A DNA stretch of 64,000 bases from Mesobacillus zeae (GTDB lineage Bacteria > Bacillota > Bacilli > Bacillales > Cytobacillaceae). Numbering within the stretch: position 1 is the first letter of the stretch; each line of letters begins with the position of its first letter. Below, in pieces: positions 43,374 to 51,807 of the stretch. The position numbers were made by a program, and so were the translations under genes. The notes below the pieces were generated by a model, which saw only the letters and a program-made list of their open reading frames with translations, searched no databases and had not been told where the DNA came from. Where the stretch lies: positions 1 to 64,000 of the forward strand of contig NZ_QWVT01000018.1 of assembly GCF_003570705.1 (NCBI RefSeq), written 5' to 3'.

Positions 43374-43660
43374 TTTGAATGTTATTTTACATATATTGTC
43401 TAATTGTCCGAATCAGCCTGTTTTTTGTCTTAATGAAGGAGATTCCTGTCCGAATTATTTACTTTTCTGTCCGAATCCTAGTATTTCCCAGGATAATCAA
43501 GTATTTCCCGAGAGTATCGTGGTACAGTACTGTATTATTTCGTAAGATTTACTTTGGAAAACCGCCGGGAGCACAGTTGATTTGGTGGAAGGGACTCGAT
43601 TTCCCGTGTCACCAAGGTCTAGTGAAGTAGATACTCAGTTAAATCAGGCGGGAGCACGGT
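43374..43660 (+). repeat. Composite intergenic repeat module, copy 2
   Basis: TTTACATATATTGTCTAAT, then TGTCCGAAT-type units starting at 43405, 43426 (degenerate), 43447 and 43468, exactly 21 bp apart. Two TATTTCCC units (about 43482, 43502), ACCGCCGGGAG (about 43560) and AGATACTCAGTTAAA (about 43630) follow. It corresponds block for block to the inverted copy at 35.33-35.63 kb. Confidence 0.85.
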
Positions 43661-43720
43661 TTATGGTGGACTTCCAATCCGTGCCCCCGTGTCATTTATG
43701 ACTTGGATACGGAGGTTTTA

Positions 43721-43866
43721 CATATATTATCTAATGGGGAGAATCAGACCTGTTTCGGGGAGAATGAAAAGAATTTTGTGGAGAATTAATCTACTTTTGG
43801 AAAGAATGGAGCAGTTTTTGGGGAGAATTACATTATTTCCGGGGAGAAGCATCTTATTTCCCAAGC
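43721..43866 (+). repeat. 21-bp repeat module, copy 3, with exchanged core
   Basis: It starts with TTTTACATATATTATCTAAT as in copy 2, but the repeated core is GGGGAGAAT (variants GTGGAGAAT, GGAAAGAAT) instead of TGTCCGAAT. Six units (five GAAT, one GAAG) keep the 21-bp period exactly, and the tract ends in TTATTTCCC. Confidence 0.85.
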
Positions 43867-43904
43867 TGAACACTTGATAGACTCTAAGAATCCGGATACT
43901 TCAC

Positions 43905-44052
43905 CTCTTTTTTCGTACCGCCCACTCCAAAAAGGTCACTCTGGCCTCTTTTATTGCATGCAGCCACATCAAGAAAGTCATCCTCGCTTCATTTTTAACA
44001 TCCGCTTACTCCAAAAAGATCAACCTAGCTTCATTGTCTTCAATCATCCTTC
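43905..44052 (+). repeat. C/T-rich degenerate repeat with 42-bp period
   Basis: GTCACTCTGGCCTCTTTTA, GTCATCCTCGCTTCATTTTT and ATCAACCTAGCTTCATTGTC are spaced 42 bp apart (2 x 21), joined by CCGC(C/T)(C/T)ACTCCAAAAAG-like linkers. It lies upstream of ctpB. Confidence 0.65.
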
Positions 44053-44079
44053 ATAACTTGTCCTGCACGCTCATATAAT
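44050..44079 (+). promoter_or_regulatory. Possible promoter of ctpB
   Basis: TTCATA (44050-44055), 18 bp, TATAAT (44074-44079). Confidence 0.4.
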
Positions 44080-44149
44080 GATGCAGACAACGGATCAGCA
44101 ATTTTTTTACCCGATTGGACGTAACAGGGTGGGGACGAGGAGGATGACG

Positions 44150-45592
44150 ATGAAACAAAAGTGGACAGCCTTGTTGATGGTGTGCTCTCTTGCAGTGGGG
44201 TCCGGTGGCACTTACGCTGCAATGGGGTGGTCCGAGCTGTGGAGCAGTTCTGCCGAGGAAGTGATGCAGCAGCAGGCGAAACCGGCAAAGTCTGATGAAG
44301 AGAGGCTGGATAAGGTGGGACAGGCGTACAGTCTGATCCTGAACAGCTATGTTGAAAAAGTAGGGGAGGAACAGCTGGTAGAGGGAGCAATCCAAGGTAT
44401 GCTCTCAACCTTAAAGGATCCGTATTCCGTTTATATGAACAAGGAGACGGCCAAACAGTTTAGCGATACACTTGAATCGACTTTTGAGGGGATAGGCGCA
44501 GAGGTGAGCAAGGTGGACGATAAAATTGTCATTGTTTCTCCTTTTAAAGGGTCACCTGCTGAAAAAGCCGGATTAAAACCTAATGACCAAATCCTTAAGG
44601 TAGATGGACATAGTGTGGCCGGCCTTGATCTTTATGAAGCGACACTGAAGATACGCGGTGAAAAAGGGACGATGGTGAAGCTGGAGGTTGCGAGGAAAGG
44701 CTTGAAGGAGCCGCTTGAAGTCAGCGTCAAGCGGGATGAAATACCCCAGATTACCGTCTATTCAGACATGAAGAAGCATCACGGAGAAAAAATTGGTTAT
44801 GTAGAGGTAACTTCTTTTTCTGAAAATACGGCGTATGAATTCAAGAAAGAACTAGCGAGCCTAGAGAAAAAAGGAATGGATGCGCTGCTGATTGATGTCC
44901 GCGGAAACCCTGGCGGCCTCCTCTCGAGCGTCGGAGAAATCCTGAAGCAGCTTGTCCCCGAAGGGAAAGCTCTATATCAGATTGAGGAGCGGAATGGCGA
45001 AAAAACAAGATATGCATCCCCGCTGAAGGAAGCGAAAAATTATCCATTGGGGGTTCTTGTGGACAAAGGTAGTGCGTCGGCTTCCGAGATTTTGGCAGGA
45101 TCTCTGAAGGAAGCGGGAGGATATCCGGTAATCGGCGAGAAAACGTTTGGAAAAGGAACCGTTCAGCAGGCAGTGCCAATGCGTGATGGAAGCAATATTA
45201 AACTGACGCTGTTCAAGTGGCTGACTCCGGACGGAAACTGGATTCACAAAAAAGGTGTGAAGCCGACAGTTGCCGTCAAGCAGCCGGGCCTCTACCGGAC
45301 GCACCCGATTAAGGCGGATGTGTCGCTGAAGCAGGACATGAACAATGAACAAGTGAAAAACGCCCAGGAAATCCTCACAGGCATTGGTTTCGCTCCAGGC
45401 CGGACTGACGGCTATTTCAGCGAGCAGACTGAAACAGCGGTAAAAGCATATCAAAAGAAAAACGGGATAAAAGCAACGGGCATCATTGATGAAAAAACAG
45501 CAGCGGCACTTGAAGAAACTGCCCGAAAGGAAATGAAAAAAGAGGAGAACGATGCCCAGCTACAGGCGGCAATGACCCTTCTTGCGAAGTAA
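44150..45592 (+). CDS. ctpB: CtpB-type S41 carboxy-terminal processing peptidase
   Basis: 480 aa: signal anchor, PDZ domain (about 100-180; GIGAEVSKVDDKIVIVSPF, SPAEKAGLKPNDQIL), S41 protease core with catalytic Ser in GSASASEILAGSL and Lys in GEKTFGKGTVQ, and a C-terminal peptidoglycan-binding domain (about 400-460). B. subtilis CtpB cleaves SpoIVFA to activate sigma-K late in sporulation. GAGGAGG lies 6 bases before ATG 44150. Confidence 0.9.
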   Translation: MKQKWTALLMVCSLAVGSGGTYAAMGWSELWSSSAEEVMQQQAKPAKSDEERLDKVGQAYSLILNSYVEKVGEEQLVEGAIQGMLSTLKDPYSVYMNKETAKQFSDTLESTFEGIGAEVSKVDDKIVIVSPFKGSPAEKAGLKPNDQILKVDGHSVAGLDLYEATLKIRGEKGTMVKLEVARKGLKEPLEVSVKRDEIPQITVYSDMKKHHGEKIGYVEVTSFSENTAYEFKKELASLEKKGMDALLIDVRGNPGGLLSSVGEILKQLVPEGKALYQIEERNGEKTRYASPLKEAKNYPLGVLVDKGSASASEILAGSLKEAGGYPVIGEKTFGKGTVQQAVPMRDGSNIKLTLFKWLTPDGNWIHKKGVKPTVAVKQPGLYRTHPIKADVSLKQDMNNEQVKNAQEILTGIGFAPGRTDGYFSEQTETAVKAYQKKNGIKATGIIDEKTAAALEETARKEMKKEENDAQLQAAMTLLAK

Positions 45593-45606
45593 ATATGCGT
45601 CAAGTA

Positions 45607-45637
45607 TGGCTGCCTTAATCCGGGCAGCTATTTTTTT
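45607..45637 (+). terminator. Terminator of ctpB
   Basis: TGGCTGCC/GGGCAGCTA stem followed by TTTTTTT. Confidence 0.8.
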
Positions 45638-45776
45638 GAGGTAGGACAGGTTGTAAAAAATACCAAATTTATATTCTGCCAAGATAGCCATATGTTTTCT
45701 AGTCCATTTTTGGTAAAATAAGCTTAACTGGACTGAACGTTTCAGAAATATTTTTTATGAAGGCTGGTGGCATCGG

Positions 45777-46970
45777 GTGACGCAAATATGGTTATGGGAA
45801 TTGCTGAAGGGGACGGGTAAGCTATTTCTTCACCCTTTGTTCTACGGTTTTTTCTTAATGGCAGCAGCGCTTGGCGTTTCGAGGGTCAAGCGTGAACGTA
45901 AAAACTTTCACGTCCGTGCAGAGGACGCTTATTTTGAATTGCGGCAGCTCTTGCCGCTTGGTATTTTAATAGGATTGACAATTTCAGCTTTTATTGTAGG
46001 GGCCGGTATTGCAATACCATTTGCGGCCGTTCTGCTGATTGGAGCAGTAACACTCCTATGGGTCGTGCTTATGCAGGTAAAACTGCTAGCGCCTGCCTAT
46101 ACGGTCGGAGCCGCCTTCTTCCTGCTGATATTTGCGGCTGGACAGGATTGGAACATTCCGTTTATTGGAGAAAGCTTTTCTTCTTTGGATGAAAAAATCT
46201 TCCCATCGCTCGCGGTACTTCTTGCGCTCCTTACAATCGGGGAAGGTGTTTTGATTAAAAGGAATGCGGTCAAAGGTACATCGCCAAAACTGGAAAAAAG
46301 CAAGCGCGGCCAGACGGTTGGCGTCCATGAAGTGAGAAGAATATGGATGATTCCAGTTTTCCTCCTCATCCCAGGAGCTGCAATCGAACCATTTTTACCA
46401 TGGTGGCCTGTGTTTTCATTGGGTGAACACACGTTTTCACTCCTAGTCGTCCCGTTTGCGGCAGGGCTTCACCAGCAGATACAGGGCTTATTGCCAAAAG
46501 TAGCGCTGAGGAGGCTTGGAAGCCGCGTAGTGGTGCTTGGCGTTCTGACGCTTGCCGTTGCAGCTGCAGGCTACTGGTACCCAATCGTGTCGATTACGGC
46601 AGTGGCACTTGCGATGGTGGGCAGGGAAATCATCACACAAACCCAGCGGATGAAAGAAGAAAACCTTCCATTCTACTTTTCAAAAAAGAACGATGGCATC
46701 ATGATTATTGGCATTATCCCAGGTTCCCCAGCTGCAAAAATGGGGCTCCAGGCCGGAGAGATTGTCGCAAAAGTAAATGGGAAAGCTGTCCATGACGAGG
46801 CCCAGTTATACGAAGCGCTTCAGCGAAACAGTGCTCACTGCAAGCTCGAAGTACTGGATACAGCCGGACAAGTCCGCTTCGCCCAGCGTGCCCTCTATGA
46901 AGGCGACCACCACGAGCTCGGCATCCTTTTCGTCCAGGATGAAAAAAAGTGGAGCAGTGCAGCGGTGTGA
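45777..46970 (+). CDS. minJ: MinJ, division-site topological factor
   Basis: 397 aa, the B. subtilis MinJ length. About seven or eight transmembrane helices are followed by a C-terminal PDZ domain (about 300-385; GIMIIGIIPGSPAAKMGLQA). MinJ links DivIVA to MinCD at poles and septa. The start is GTG 45777 with a weak ribosome binding site (GGTGGC). It follows ctpB as in B. subtilis. Confidence 0.88.
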   Translation: MTQIWLWELLKGTGKLFLHPLFYGFFLMAAALGVSRVKRERKNFHVRAEDAYFELRQLLPLGILIGLTISAFIVGAGIAIPFAAVLLIGAVTLLWVVLMQVKLLAPAYTVGAAFFLLIFAAGQDWNIPFIGESFSSLDEKIFPSLAVLLALLTIGEGVLIKRNAVKGTSPKLEKSKRGQTVGVHEVRRIWMIPVFLLIPGAAIEPFLPWWPVFSLGEHTFSLLVVPFAAGLHQQIQGLLPKVALRRLGSRVVVLGVLTLAVAAAGYWYPIVSITAVALAMVGREIITQTQRMKEENLPFYFSKKNDGIMIIGIIPGSPAAKMGLQAGEIVAKVNGKAVHDEAQLYEALQRNSAHCKLEVLDTAGQVRFAQRALYEGDHHELGILFVQDEKKWSSAAV

Positions 46971-46977
46971 TGTAATT

Positions 46978-47080
46978 TTTCATTAACTCCCGGAATGGAA
47001 TTAAATCTTACCGGAATAATTTTCAATAACTTCCGGAACCTTCATTAAAATTTCTTGGAATGAATCTTCAAAATCAAATG
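46978..47080 (+). repeat. Degenerate 21/22-bp GGAAT repeat
   Basis: Four CCGGAAT/TTGGAAT cores after minJ with spacings of 21, 22 and 22 bp, each followed by an AT-rich stretch containing ATTAA or CAATAAC. It fits the other 21-bp tracts in this window but is short and worn. Confidence 0.5.
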
Positions 47081-47095
47081 GAACATATTTCTTAA

Positions 47096-47127
47096 GAAGG
47101 GGCGAAATAATTTCGCTTCTTTTTTAA
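47096..47127 (+). terminator. Terminator of minJ
   Basis: GAAG...GCGAAA/TTTCGC...TTC stem followed by TTTTTT. Confidence 0.7.
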
Positions 47128-47184
47128 TACCTAAAAGTTTTGTATTGTTAACGAGAAAACTGATTAATTTCAGTGGGGTGGAGT

Positions 47185-47514
47185 ATGGAACCTTTACTAA
47201 TCTGTCCTAAGCCATTTGTTGATGAAAGTTTTGGTGGCTACATCCTAAGGCTTTCTAAAGAAAATCATTATCAACTTTTAAGTATAAATAGCAGATCCTT
47301 AAAGAGGGGAGTTTAGGGTGCTGGTTAAAACATTCTGTATTATTACCTGGGGTTCGCTTAGAATCCGCATAAAAAGTTGTATTCTGACTTTTCGGATGAC
47401 CTAAAGTTCCTTTTAATGATTATTGCTTTGGTAAAAAATGCACTGTTTGCGGAGTACTTGAAATATCAAATATTTATTCAAAAAGTAGATAGAAATTTAT
47501 CAATTGTATACATA
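47185..47514 (+). pseudogene. Remnant of a TniQ-like transposition gene
   Basis: ATG 47185 with GGGGTGG upstream opens MEPLLICPKPFVDESFGGYI, then LRLSKENHYQL, the typical N-terminus of TniQ proteins. The frame stops at 47316. Further on, in another frame, PFNDYCFGKKCTVCG (about 47410-47455) looks like the TniQ zinc ribbon. At least one frameshift and stop separate the pieces, and most of the gene is missing. No other Tn7/TnsABC-like gene is nearby, so only a scar remains. Confidence 0.5.
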
Positions 47515-47749
47515 GGTTGAATGGAACAATAAATAAGATTAATGTTAAAATTCAATATATGTGTAAAAAAATTAAGAAAGAGAAAAACATCTCCTAGGTA
47601 TGCAGTAATATCAATCGCATCGATAAAAGAAGTTACACATGACAGGACTATAGCTGTAGTTGTTAACATCAATAGCTCGCTGCTAAAAAAAGTGTCTAAT
47701 CCATATGCTTCAAATATGCCAACATTATTAAATCAGTGAGGTGGAGAAA

Positions 47750-48088
47750 TTGAAAAATAAAGTAATTTTACTTGCATCAGATCAGCTTGGTAAAGGAGAA
47801 ACAGAACTGGGCGAAGGAATATTAGAAACCTTCTTTACCATTCTTAAGCAAAAGGAAGAACTGCCTGCGGCTGTTTTTTGCATGAACCGCGGTGTGTTTA
47901 CATTATCGGAACGCTCGCTTGTTTCTCTCCAATTAAATGAACTGGAAGAAAAGGGTGTTGACGTTCTTGCTTGTAAAACATGTGTAGACTATTATGAGCT
48001 TGATGATAAGCTTGTAGCCGGGAAAATCAGCGGGATGGCCCAATTTATTGAGTTAGCCTCAAAATATGAAGTAATTACATTATCTTAA
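47750..48088 (+). CDS. DsrE-fold protein like the C-terminal domain of YedF
   Basis: 112 aa from TTG 47750 (GAGGTGG upstream; an in-frame GTG at 47741 lies in that site). NKVILLASDQLGKGETELGE, KQKEELPAAVFCMNRGV, LEEKGVDVLACKTCVDYYEL and LVAGKISGMAQFIELAS match the DsrE-like half of the selenium-metabolism protein YedF (TIGR03527), where CxTC(L/V)DYY is conserved. The usual N-terminal TusA half is absent. YedF tracks with selenium use in many genomes, but its reaction is unknown. Confidence 0.75.
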   Translation: MKNKVILLASDQLGKGETELGEGILETFFTILKQKEELPAAVFCMNRGVFTLSERSLVSLQLNELEEKGVDVLACKTCVDYYELDDKLVAGKISGMAQFIELASKYEVITLS

Positions 48089-48564
48089 GTTAGAAGAGGT
48101 TGTCCCTAAGGTGTCTGGCATCCATTTTTTAAAAAGGAGTTACAGATCAAACACTTCGGAAAGATTGCGAACAATCTGGATAGTAACCTTAGCTCAATCA
48201 AGAATCTTGATTCTGAGCCTCTTCATCTCGTGATTGTACGAATAAAAGATGGAGTATAGATAAGGATTTACAAGGTGTTCTTTAATTCTTTTATAGGAAA
48301 GTTAGTGAAGAATTGTACTTAAATGTAGTGTTTAGAGGAAACCATTGATCCATTACAAAAGAAAAATCCCTAACTTTAGGACAAAAAGGAGGGGATTTTT
48401 GCTTTTTAATGGACTTAGGAAAAGGACTTACTTATTCAAGAAAAGTCCCCGTAGCACAATAACTTCTATTGTTGAATAGGAAATTTTTTAATTTAATAAT
48501 CGTGACCCCAAAAAATATCAATTCTGGTAAACAGGTCATAATCAATCCGTATTTTCCAAGTATT
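48089..48564 (+). other. Intergenic region with one terminator
   Basis: AAAAATCCC (48362-48370)/GGGATTTTT (48392-48400) with GCTTTTT after it is a plausible terminator. Nothing else is supported. Confidence 0.5.
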
Positions 48565-48780
48565 TTAAGTATCTTGTTCAATTTTGTACTCTAAAATATC
48601 CCCAGGTTGGCATTCTAATGCTTTGCAAATTGCCTCTAAAGTTGAAAGCCTAATTGCTTTTGCCTTTCCATTTTTCAATATAGAAAGGTTAGCCATTGTT
48701 ATTCCAACCCTCTCCGAAAGTTCTGTTACGCTCATTTTCCTTTTAGCCAGCATCACATCAATATTGATTATAATTGCCAT
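48565..48780 (-). CDS. Small Cro/CI-type transcriptional regulator (YozG-like)
   Basis: 71 aa, nearly all one helix-turn-helix domain: MAIIINIDVMLAKRKMSVTE, LSERVGITMANLSILKNGKA, LEAICKALECQPGDIL. ATG 48780 has GAGGTG 6 bases upstream. It begins 11 bp after the DUF2975 stop codon. This HTH plus DUF2975 pair is a common module in Firmicutes; the HTH probably controls the pair. Confidence 0.85.
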   Translation of the reverse strand: MAIIINIDVMLAKRKMSVTELSERVGITMANLSILKNGKAKAIRLSTLEAICKALECQPGDILEYKIEQDT

Positions 48781-48790
48781 GTTATTCACC

Positions 48791-49273
48791 TCAGACCGTT
48801 AAATCATTTTCAGATTTTATATTAATAGCTTCTTGTAAAAGTTTTTGGAGAACAGCAGCAAAGACTGCAATCACAATTGAAGCAAAAATAATGCCCAATC
48901 CGATTAGTATGATACCTGGGGCGTCGTCTACCTCCGCCATGAGATAGAAGAATGGCATGCCTGCCACATACAAGATACTGATTGTAATTGCACAGTTTTT
49001 TATATTCTTTAAAGCCTTTACAGATAATTCCGAGAACGCTTTGTTCTTGTCAATATAGCTTAAAAGTTTAAAAGCTTGATACAGAGCAAAGTAAAAAGGT
49101 ATTGCTGTTACATACAAACCGATTAAAACGAGATATTTCAAATAAGTAATATCTGGATACAATTCTGAAGCATAATTCGCTATCTCAGGTACCAAAAATA
49201 TACACAAAGCAAGAACTGGGATTCCAATAATAATAACAGCTATCTTTAAAAAGAGTGTTGTTCCTCGTTTCAT
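48791..49273 (-). CDS. DUF2975 membrane protein
   Basis: 160 aa from ATG 49273 (GAGGTG 6 bases upstream). Four transmembrane helices: about 8-28, 46-66, 95-115 and 123-145. The YLVLIGLYVTAIPFYFALYQ and KNKAFSELSVKALKNIKNC segments are family-typical. Function unknown. It is co-transcribed with the small HTH regulator. Confidence 0.82.
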   Translation of the reverse strand: MKRGTTLFLKIAVIIIGIPVLALCIFLVPEIANYASELYPDITYLKYLVLIGLYVTAIPFYFALYQAFKLLSYIDKNKAFSELSVKALKNIKNCAITISILYVAGMPFFYLMAEVDDAPGIILIGLGIIFASIVIAVFAAVLQKLLQEAINIKSENDLTV

Positions 49274-49669
49274 AAAAAGCACCTCACTTATGTATTGTAA
49301 ATTTGATTTTAACATATAATTTATCGATTTAAAATAAATTGTTATTGACTTTAATTATATTATTGTTGTTGTTTTATTTTAGACAAAAATATAAAGCATT
49401 CCTTATTACAAGAAACGCTCTATAAAACTTAAAACTATTGAATTTATAAATTGTTCAACTAATCTGCCCCTTTAGCTTAAAAGGAACTATTTAAGATTTG
49501 TAAGAAATCTGTTAATCCATAGTATAATCAAATTTGTGAATGGACCTCAAATGCTTTCTATTCCACAGGCAAGTTTTGTTTCTAATTCAAACAGGTTAAA
49601 ATGAAGCTAGGAACTATTTAAATACATACAAAACAGGAATTGGATTCTATTTATTTGGAGGGGCAGCAT
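49274..49669. other. Divergent intergenic region
   Basis: About 400 bp, very AT-rich, between the DUF2975/HTH pair and the phosphatase gene. TATAAT at about 49521-49526 may serve the phosphatase, but no good -35 is 17 bp upstream. Confidence 0.4.
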
Positions 49670-50281
49670 TTGAGTCAAATAATATATTTACTTAGACATG
49701 GAGAAACAGAATTAAATGTAAAAGGTAGATATCAGGGAGAACTTGATTCACCATTAACTACTGAAGGAATTGAACAAGTAAAAAATAATGCTAAATTGTT
49801 AAAATTGTTTATAGACAATCCTAGAGAGTGGGATTTTATTTCCAGTCCATTAGGGAGAGCTCTACAGAGCACTGACATTATATGTGAAGTTATAGGATAT
49901 GATAAAGCCAAAGTTACAATGGACAATCGTTTAAGAGAGGTTTCAGTCGGTAAATGGGCTGGTTTAACCACAAAAGAAATTGAAAATTCTTGGCCAAAGC
50001 TTATGGAAAATACAAATAGTTACAATTGGTATTTTAATTCTCCAAATGGAGAAAGCTATGATTCGGTTGTAGAGAGAGTATCAGATTGGTTAAAAACTAT
50101 ACGGAATAAAGAAAAAGTAATAGTGATGTCACATGGACTTACAGGAAGAATCTTAAGGGGTGTATATAAAAATCTAAATAAAGAGCAAGCTCTAGTCTTG
50201 GAAGTGTCCCAGAATACTTTCTTCAAGCTGTCAGATAACCAGATAGAAAGATTTTGTTCAGATTATGATGATTTTTATTAA
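49670..50281 (+). CDS. Histidine phosphatase family protein
   Basis: 203 aa from TTG 49670 (GGAGGGG 6 bases upstream). Phosphoglycerate-mutase-like fold: the catalytic RHG in YLLRHGETELN, second Arg in SSPLGRALQSTDI, the Glu in REVSVGKWAGL, and the second His in VMSHGLTGRILRG. Substrate unknown; it could be a phosphosugar or cobalamin-type phosphatase. Strongly AT-rich compared with the core genes. Confidence 0.85.
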   Translation: MSQIIYLLRHGETELNVKGRYQGELDSPLTTEGIEQVKNNAKLLKLFIDNPREWDFISSPLGRALQSTDIICEVIGYDKAKVTMDNRLREVSVGKWAGLTTKEIENSWPKLMENTNSYNWYFNSPNGESYDSVVERVSDWLKTIRNKEKVIVMSHGLTGRILRGVYKNLNKEQALVLEVSQNTFFKLSDNQIERFCSDYDDFY

Positions 50282-50458
50282 TAGAAGGCAATTGAGCTGC
50301 CACTTTATTTAGCGAATAAATAAGATATAATTTTTATTAAATTTAAGGCGTTTCACTTCAGTAAATAAACTGAACAAATAAACAGAGTCACCAGTTGTTA
50401 ATAGCAGCCTTATTTCTTAAACAAACGGGTGCGAATATGGAAGAAATGGAGGGATACT

Positions 50459-50695
50459 TTGTTAAAAATATTAAGAATCATTTTTTCGATAACTGTTCTT
50501 ACTTTATCAGGTTATGGTTTAATTACTAAAAATTTTGAGCTATCTTCATATATGATTTTTTTCTTAGGGGCACTTATGTTGGTGACAGGATTAGTTGAAC
50601 TTAAACAAGACAGAAAAGGATTTTGGGGGTATATGAGTATTATTGCTTCTTTATTTGCCTTTTTTGTTGTCATAGAAGGGTTCTTATTGAAGTAA
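50459..50695 (+). CDS. Small membrane protein (DUF3953-like)
   Basis: 78 aa from TTG 50459 (GGAGGG 5 bases upstream). Three hydrophobic helices, with the middle segment SYMIFFLGALMLVTGLVELK followed by KGFWGYMSIIASLFAFFVVI. It resembles the DUF3953 family of Bacillus. Function unknown. Confidence 0.7.
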   Translation: MLKILRIIFSITVLTLSGYGLITKNFELSSYMIFFLGALMLVTGLVELKQDRKGFWGYMSIIASLFAFFVVIEGFLLK

Positions 50696-50700
50696 CGGGT

Positions 50701-50733
50701 GCGTTGATCCAAGAAGGATTAACGCCTTTTTTG
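50701..50733 (+). terminator. Terminator of the DUF3953-like gene
   Basis: GCGTTGATCC/GGATTAACGC stem with one G-U pair, followed by CTTTTTTG. Confidence 0.8.
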
Positions 50734-50805
50734 TTGAATTCCTTATTGTGCTAACGAGAGGTAACTAATCCTATTGTTTTAATTATCTAAAGAGAGGTGA
50801 ATTTT

Positions 50806-51123
50806 TTGGAAAGGAAAGGTCTGAAGATATTCACTAAAATCTCGTTCTTTATAGCAATGGCTACGATTATTGTTTTACCAATTTCTGTATACATATTATC
50901 AAGAACTTCAAACGAGAGCGTGGATTCTATCATAGGAGTGTTTGCATTACTCGCATTTCTCATTTCCTTGATTAGTATTCCTTTTAGCATCATTTCAATG
51001 TTCAGCAAAGAAAATTTAGCTAAAAGAATTTTTGCTTTAATTGTAAATTTATTGCCTATCAGTCTTATTGTTTACACTCTAATTATGGAATTTATAGATG
51101 AATTTCTCCGAACTGCACCTTAA
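50806..51123 (+). CDS. Small membrane protein, unrecognised
   Basis: 105 aa from TTG 50806 (GAGAGGT about 8 bases upstream). Three transmembrane helices at about 12-33, 42-64 and 75-97. No catalytic motif. It may be a third member of a series of small AT-rich membrane proteins in this stretch. Confidence 0.65.
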   Translation: MERKGLKIFTKISFFIAMATIIVLPISVYILSRTSNESVDSIIGVFALLAFLISLISIPFSIISMFSKENLAKRIFALIVNLLPISLIVYTLIMEFIDEFLRTAP

Positions 51124-51233
51124 ACGAAATCAAAAAAACTTTAAATGGCTCTTTGTTGTGTTAACCTGCCCTCTGGCTGAAGAATAAAAAGACAACACTA
51201 TAATAAAATCGTTTAGCAGAGCGGTTTCTTGTT

Positions 51234-51329
51234 TCACAATTCGAAGAATACAACCAGCGCTTCGCCGTGCGGTGCCATATCGGTTTCGATCAGGCCCGGG
51301 CAGAGCTCGCCGCCATGTTCAAAACCGCT
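51234..51329 (-). pseudogene. Isolated GC-rich C-terminal coding scrap
   Basis: On the minus strand a frame runs ISGFEHGGELCPGLIETDMA then PHGEALVVFFEL and ends at a TGA (51234-51236). It is clearly protein-like and far more GC-rich than its surroundings, but there is no start and no upstream domain. I could not name the family. It looks like a fragment left after insertion or deletion. Confidence 0.4.
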
Positions 51330-51578
51330 GATTAATGACGGATTACAAGAAAAGGAATTTCGTCATTTACACAAAGTTATTGACGCTCCCCTTTTTATTT
51401 TTTCTCATATCAAGTCTAACATTGTTAATTTAATCAAGCGTTCAAAATAACGATCTGTTTAATTGTGTGCCAGCTCATGTTATAATGAGGAACTTAGGAT
51501 AATTACGACTTTTGCTCATAATTGAACGGATGCCAAGAAAAGCCTTCGCCTAGCGATTAAATATGGAGGTGTAAGAGA

Positions 51579-51788
51579 ATGAATAAACGATGGACGATCG
51601 GTAAAATTAAAGAATTTGTTGAGAACAATTCGGAAAGTAAGTTGCTAACGACGGAATATCACGGTTTTTCTCAGAAGTTACTATTTAAATGTGCATGTGG
51701 TAGCAACTTTGAAAAAACATTTACGAAATTTAAAAATAATAGCCAACGTAAATGTGACGTGTGCCAACCGCCAAAAGTGTCACGCTAA
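51579..51788 (+). CDS. Small CxCG/CxxC zinc-ribbon protein
   Basis: 69 aa: MNKRWTIGKIKEFVENNSES, then LLFKCACGSNFEKTFTKFKN and RKCDVCQP. The CACG...CDVC spacing makes a zinc ribbon. Single modules of this type occur in mobile elements and as repeats attached to homing endonucleases. AGGTGTAAGAG precedes the ATG. Function unknown. Confidence 0.65.
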   Translation: MNKRWTIGKIKEFVENNSESKLLTTEYHGFSQKLLFKCACGSNFEKTFTKFKNNSQRKCDVCQPPKVSR

Positions 51789-51807
51789 ACGTATAGCGAA
51801 TAAACGA

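Noticed and set aside
47542-47739. 65-codon plus-strand frame before the DsrE-like gene
   Set aside because: Biased lysine-rich composition typical of AT-rich noncoding DNA, no good ribosome binding site and no recognisable family; possibly tniQ debris.
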